A DNA stretch of 54,764 nt from Planctomycetota bacterium (GTDB taxonomy: Bacteria; Planctomycetota; Planctomycetia; Gemmatales; Gemmataceae): positions 1-54,764 of the forward strand of contig VGYC01000023.1 in assembly GCA_016873095.1 (NCBI GenBank), given 5' to 3'. A program made the translations under genes and the position numbers. This document shows positions 53,801 to 54,764 of this stretch, in pieces (positions within the stretch are counted from its first letter, which is position 1; the number at the start of each line of letters is the position of its first letter). Below the pieces are notes generated by a model, which was given only the letters and a program-made list of their open reading frames with translations, was not told where the DNA came from and did not search any database.

Positions 53801-54643
53801 AGTAACGGCAAAGAGGCGCTGGCGGCGCTGGCCCGGGCTGCGTTTGACCTCGTACTCATGGATTTGCAAATGCCGGTCATGGACGGCCTGGAAGCCACCG
53901 CAGCCATCCGCGCGCAAGAACAGGGGACCTCGAACCACATCACCATCATCGCCCTGACAGCTCATGCGATGAAGGGCGACCGCGAACGCTGTCTGGCCGC
54001 CGGCATGGACGGCTACCTGAGTAAGCCGATCCAGACGCAAGAGCTATTGCAGACCATTGCGGACCTCGTTCCTTCCGCAACTCGAGCAGCGACAACTCAA
54101 GCAGCCACCCAGATGACTCCTCGGCAAGCTGCATTGGGCGTCCTCGACCGCACAGCTCTTCTTGCCCGTGTGGGCAATAGCAGGCTGGTCCTGCAAAAGC
54201 TCATCGCAATCTTTGATGAAGAGTGCCCGAAGTTGCTGGAATCCATTCGCACGGCACTCGGCAAGCACGATGACTCGGCACTGCGAGACGCGGCACACAC
54301 GCTCAAGGGGGCCGTCGGCAATCTCGGCGCCATCAGCGCTTTCCATACCGCACAGCAACTGGAAGCGAACAACGGCGATTGGATCGCAGCGCGTCAGATC
54401 TTTGCCGCCCTGCCTCACGAACTACAGGCACGCGTCAATGTCGGTATTCGCATGGTGGAATTACAGCAGAGCTACGCCGACCGCGTCAAGGAACTTGAAA
54501 AGGCCTTGGCCCACGTCAAGCAGTTGCAAGGAATTCTGCCCATCTGCAGCTATTGCCGCAAAGTCCGCGGCGATCAAGACTACTGGCAACAGGTTGAGGG
54601 CTACTGTAGTGTTTCATCCCAACTGGCACATCGGCTAAGGTAG
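50900..54643 (+). CDS. hybrid sensor histidine kinase with haem-type sensor, 3' end replaced by IS DNA
   Basis: 1247 residues. Membrane helices near 12-30 and 213-233 enclose an outer Tll0287-like/DUF3365 sensor with a c-type haem motif Cys170-V-A-Cys173-His174 and RGVLEI near its end. Then two PAS domains (about 290-540), HisKA with His557 (ANMSHEIRTPMNG), an HATPase part (NLLGNAIKYTERG, GTGLGLAI), receiver 1 (VLVVDDNATN, IDHMMPEMDG), receiver 2 (LLADDNPINQ, MDLQMPVMDG) and HPt (DAAHTLKGAVGNLG). The tail LPICSYCRKVRGDQDYWQQVEGY is a known C-terminal type; it should go on with a His and Cys motif. Instead, after GY the chain becomes CSVSSQLAHRLR from the inserted element. A redox- or ligand-driven phosphorelay. 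Confidence 0.88.
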   Translation: MSRKASLQPWSTILGLTVLFGIGAAIVFWHLSRISSDLVTTASRHGTKLYADSLERFRRLYAERVAEPMRQAGVAVTHDYAARKHAIPLPATFTIELGEQGQGEGSNMGVRLFSDHPFPWRKQGGPRDDVERDALHTLGVDPEHPFFRFGEYEGRPVLRYALADRMSASCVACHNTHPDSPKKDWKVGDTRGVLEIIRPLDPLIAEVNRGLRGTFYLLLGMTLLGVSGLGFLFHRLASISQDLKQRTLALEIENRQRLLIEERLRSAHAQLEQRVLERTQELSDANSALTASAQRIRESEELLHDFFENAPVGLHWVNAQGIIERINHTELEWLGYSREECIGHDIAEFHADPENIGVFMHGLTRGDTIKDYPAQLRCKNGPIKHVLINSNGFWRDGKFVHSRCLTVDITERKRAESDLDRFFNQSLNLLCVGSFEGRFKRVNAAWQDTLGFTVEELLETPYMELVHPDDVHTTAAEVGKLATGINAMSFEHRLRCKDGSYRWVLWNATPHTELNVFHATGHDITQRRRDEEELIKAREAAEAATKAKSEFLANMSHEIRTPMNGVLGMTEWLLGTELTPTQRDYLNTVQTSGQTLLRVINDILDFSKIEAGKLDFELVEFELRDLLGDLMKAFAVRAHDKGLELLSDVSPDVPDRIVGDSDRFRQILVNLLGNAIKYTERGEVAISVQADRVTAAEVYLRVSVSDTGIGIPLDKQGALFEPFTQADSSTTRKYGGTGLGLAIAAQLIRRMDGNIALASAPGAGSTFHFTVRFGLADSTFRDKPAQMPAKLRDLPVLVVDDNATNRRILHDMLAGWQMKPTTVSSGQEALAALDAALAAGTPFELALIDHMMPEMDGFTLIELIKKNPSCASTIILMLSSGNQHGDAIRCRELGVSRYLVKPVIGEELLQTIVSALNVSWPRKQPPTPTAVTVKGAALSILLADDNPINQIVAVNLLQNQGHAVVVVSNGKEALAALARAAFDLVLMDLQMPVMDGLEATAAIRAQEQGTSNHITIIALTAHAMKGDRERCLAAGMDGYLSKPIQTQELLQTIADLVPSATRAATTQAATQMTPRQAALGVLDRTALLARVGNSRLVLQKLIAIFDEECPKLLESIRTALGKHDDSALRDAAHTLKGAVGNLGAISAFHTAQQLEANNGDWIAARQIFAALPHELQARVNVGIRMVELQQSYADRVKELEKALAHVKQLQGILPICSYCRKVRGDQDYWQQVEGYCSVSSQLAHRLR

Positions 54644-54764
54644 GCGATGGTTCTCTCCACGGGTAGGAAAAACCAAAACCCTCAGAAGGAGAGAAGCATG
54701 AACCAGGACCGGCGTCGGAAGTGGAGCTCGGCGGACAAGCTGCGGATCGTGCTGGCGGGGATGC
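54605..54764 (+). mobile_element. left end of an IS3-family-like element (cut by window edge)
   Basis: From about 54605 (TGTAGTGTTTCATCCC) the sequence no longer codes for the kinase tail. At 54698 an ATG after AGAAGGAGAG starts RRRKWSSADKLRIVLAGM, the N-terminus of an IS3-type orfA (HTH_Tnp_1-like) protein. The right end and target duplication lie outside the window. Confidence 0.75.
54698..54764 (+). CDS. IS3-family transposase orfA, 5' part only
   Basis: Twenty-two residues are visible, MNQDRRRKWSSADKLRIVLAG and Met. The basic start followed by W-x-x-A-D-K-L-R-I-V is the usual front of orfA, which binds the IS ends through a helix-turn-helix. The ribosome site GGAG is nine bases upstream. 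The frame is open to the window edge. Confidence 0.75.
   Translation, partial: MNQDRRRKWSSADKLRIVLAGM

Overview
The window looks like a chromosome segment of a planctomycete, probably of the Gemmata type. It is GC-rich. Its families are typical of that group: two DUF1501 proteins, a DUF4058 protein, a DUF6677 membrane protein, a TIGR03000 Cys/Gly-rich protein, transmembrane Ser/Thr kinases and large orphan proteins. Everything here was read by eye from the sequence; no database search was run. Both edges lie in insertion sequences: an ISAzo13-like transposase tail on the left and the start of an IS3-like element on the right.

Layout. 1-8160: IS tail, a LutA-like protein, an esterase, two membrane/exported proteins, a divergent pair of Tat-signal DUF1501 proteins and a small gene remnant. 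8290-11142: a + strand run of DUF4058 protein, an exported HEAT-redoxin protein and a D-2-hydroxyacid dehydrogenase. The redoxin frame is read through only if two in-frame TGA codons are decoded; they sit exactly where the CxxC active site belongs, so I annotate one UxxU selenoprotein. 11208-11359: tRNA-Pro with a good promoter. 11451-16657: a - strand cluster of squalene-epoxidase-like FAD enzyme, geranylgeranyl-reductase-like enzyme, SAM methyltransferase, a broken small gene and a 3beta-HSD-like dehydrogenase, suggesting isoprenoid tailoring. 16822-19176: a beta-lactamase-fold/VanX fusion. 19200-19730: dense repeats. 19762-27000: rsmE, then a + strand operon ending in a degenerate NtrC-like protein, a pseudo-receiver and a ferredoxin, then a - strand TauE-like transporter and a bEBP with GAFTDA. 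27317-34390: der, an exported protein, gcvT, a SUKH protein, an ABC ATPase and a CocE-type hydrolase. 34415-38371: a 1318-residue orphan. 38832-45308: two Ser/Thr kinases, one fused to an nSTAND-like NTPase, and a small Cys protein, with repeat copies on both sides. 45328-50491: a methyltransferase, a B12-radical SAM protein, tRNA-Asp, tRNA-Gly, the TIGR03000 protein and an SDR. 50900-54643: a large hybrid histidine kinase cut at its 3' end by the IS3-like element.

The most striking point is the candidate double-selenocysteine (UGGU) redoxin, with a SECIS-like hairpin at the right distance from both TGA codons. Second are several families of dispersed palindromic repeats, one copy of which sits in frame inside a kinase gene with its folding kept by paired base changes. 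Three frame breaks between 39.1 and 44.7 kb all fall in homopolymer runs, so sequencing error is possible there; the two TGA codons are not of that kind.
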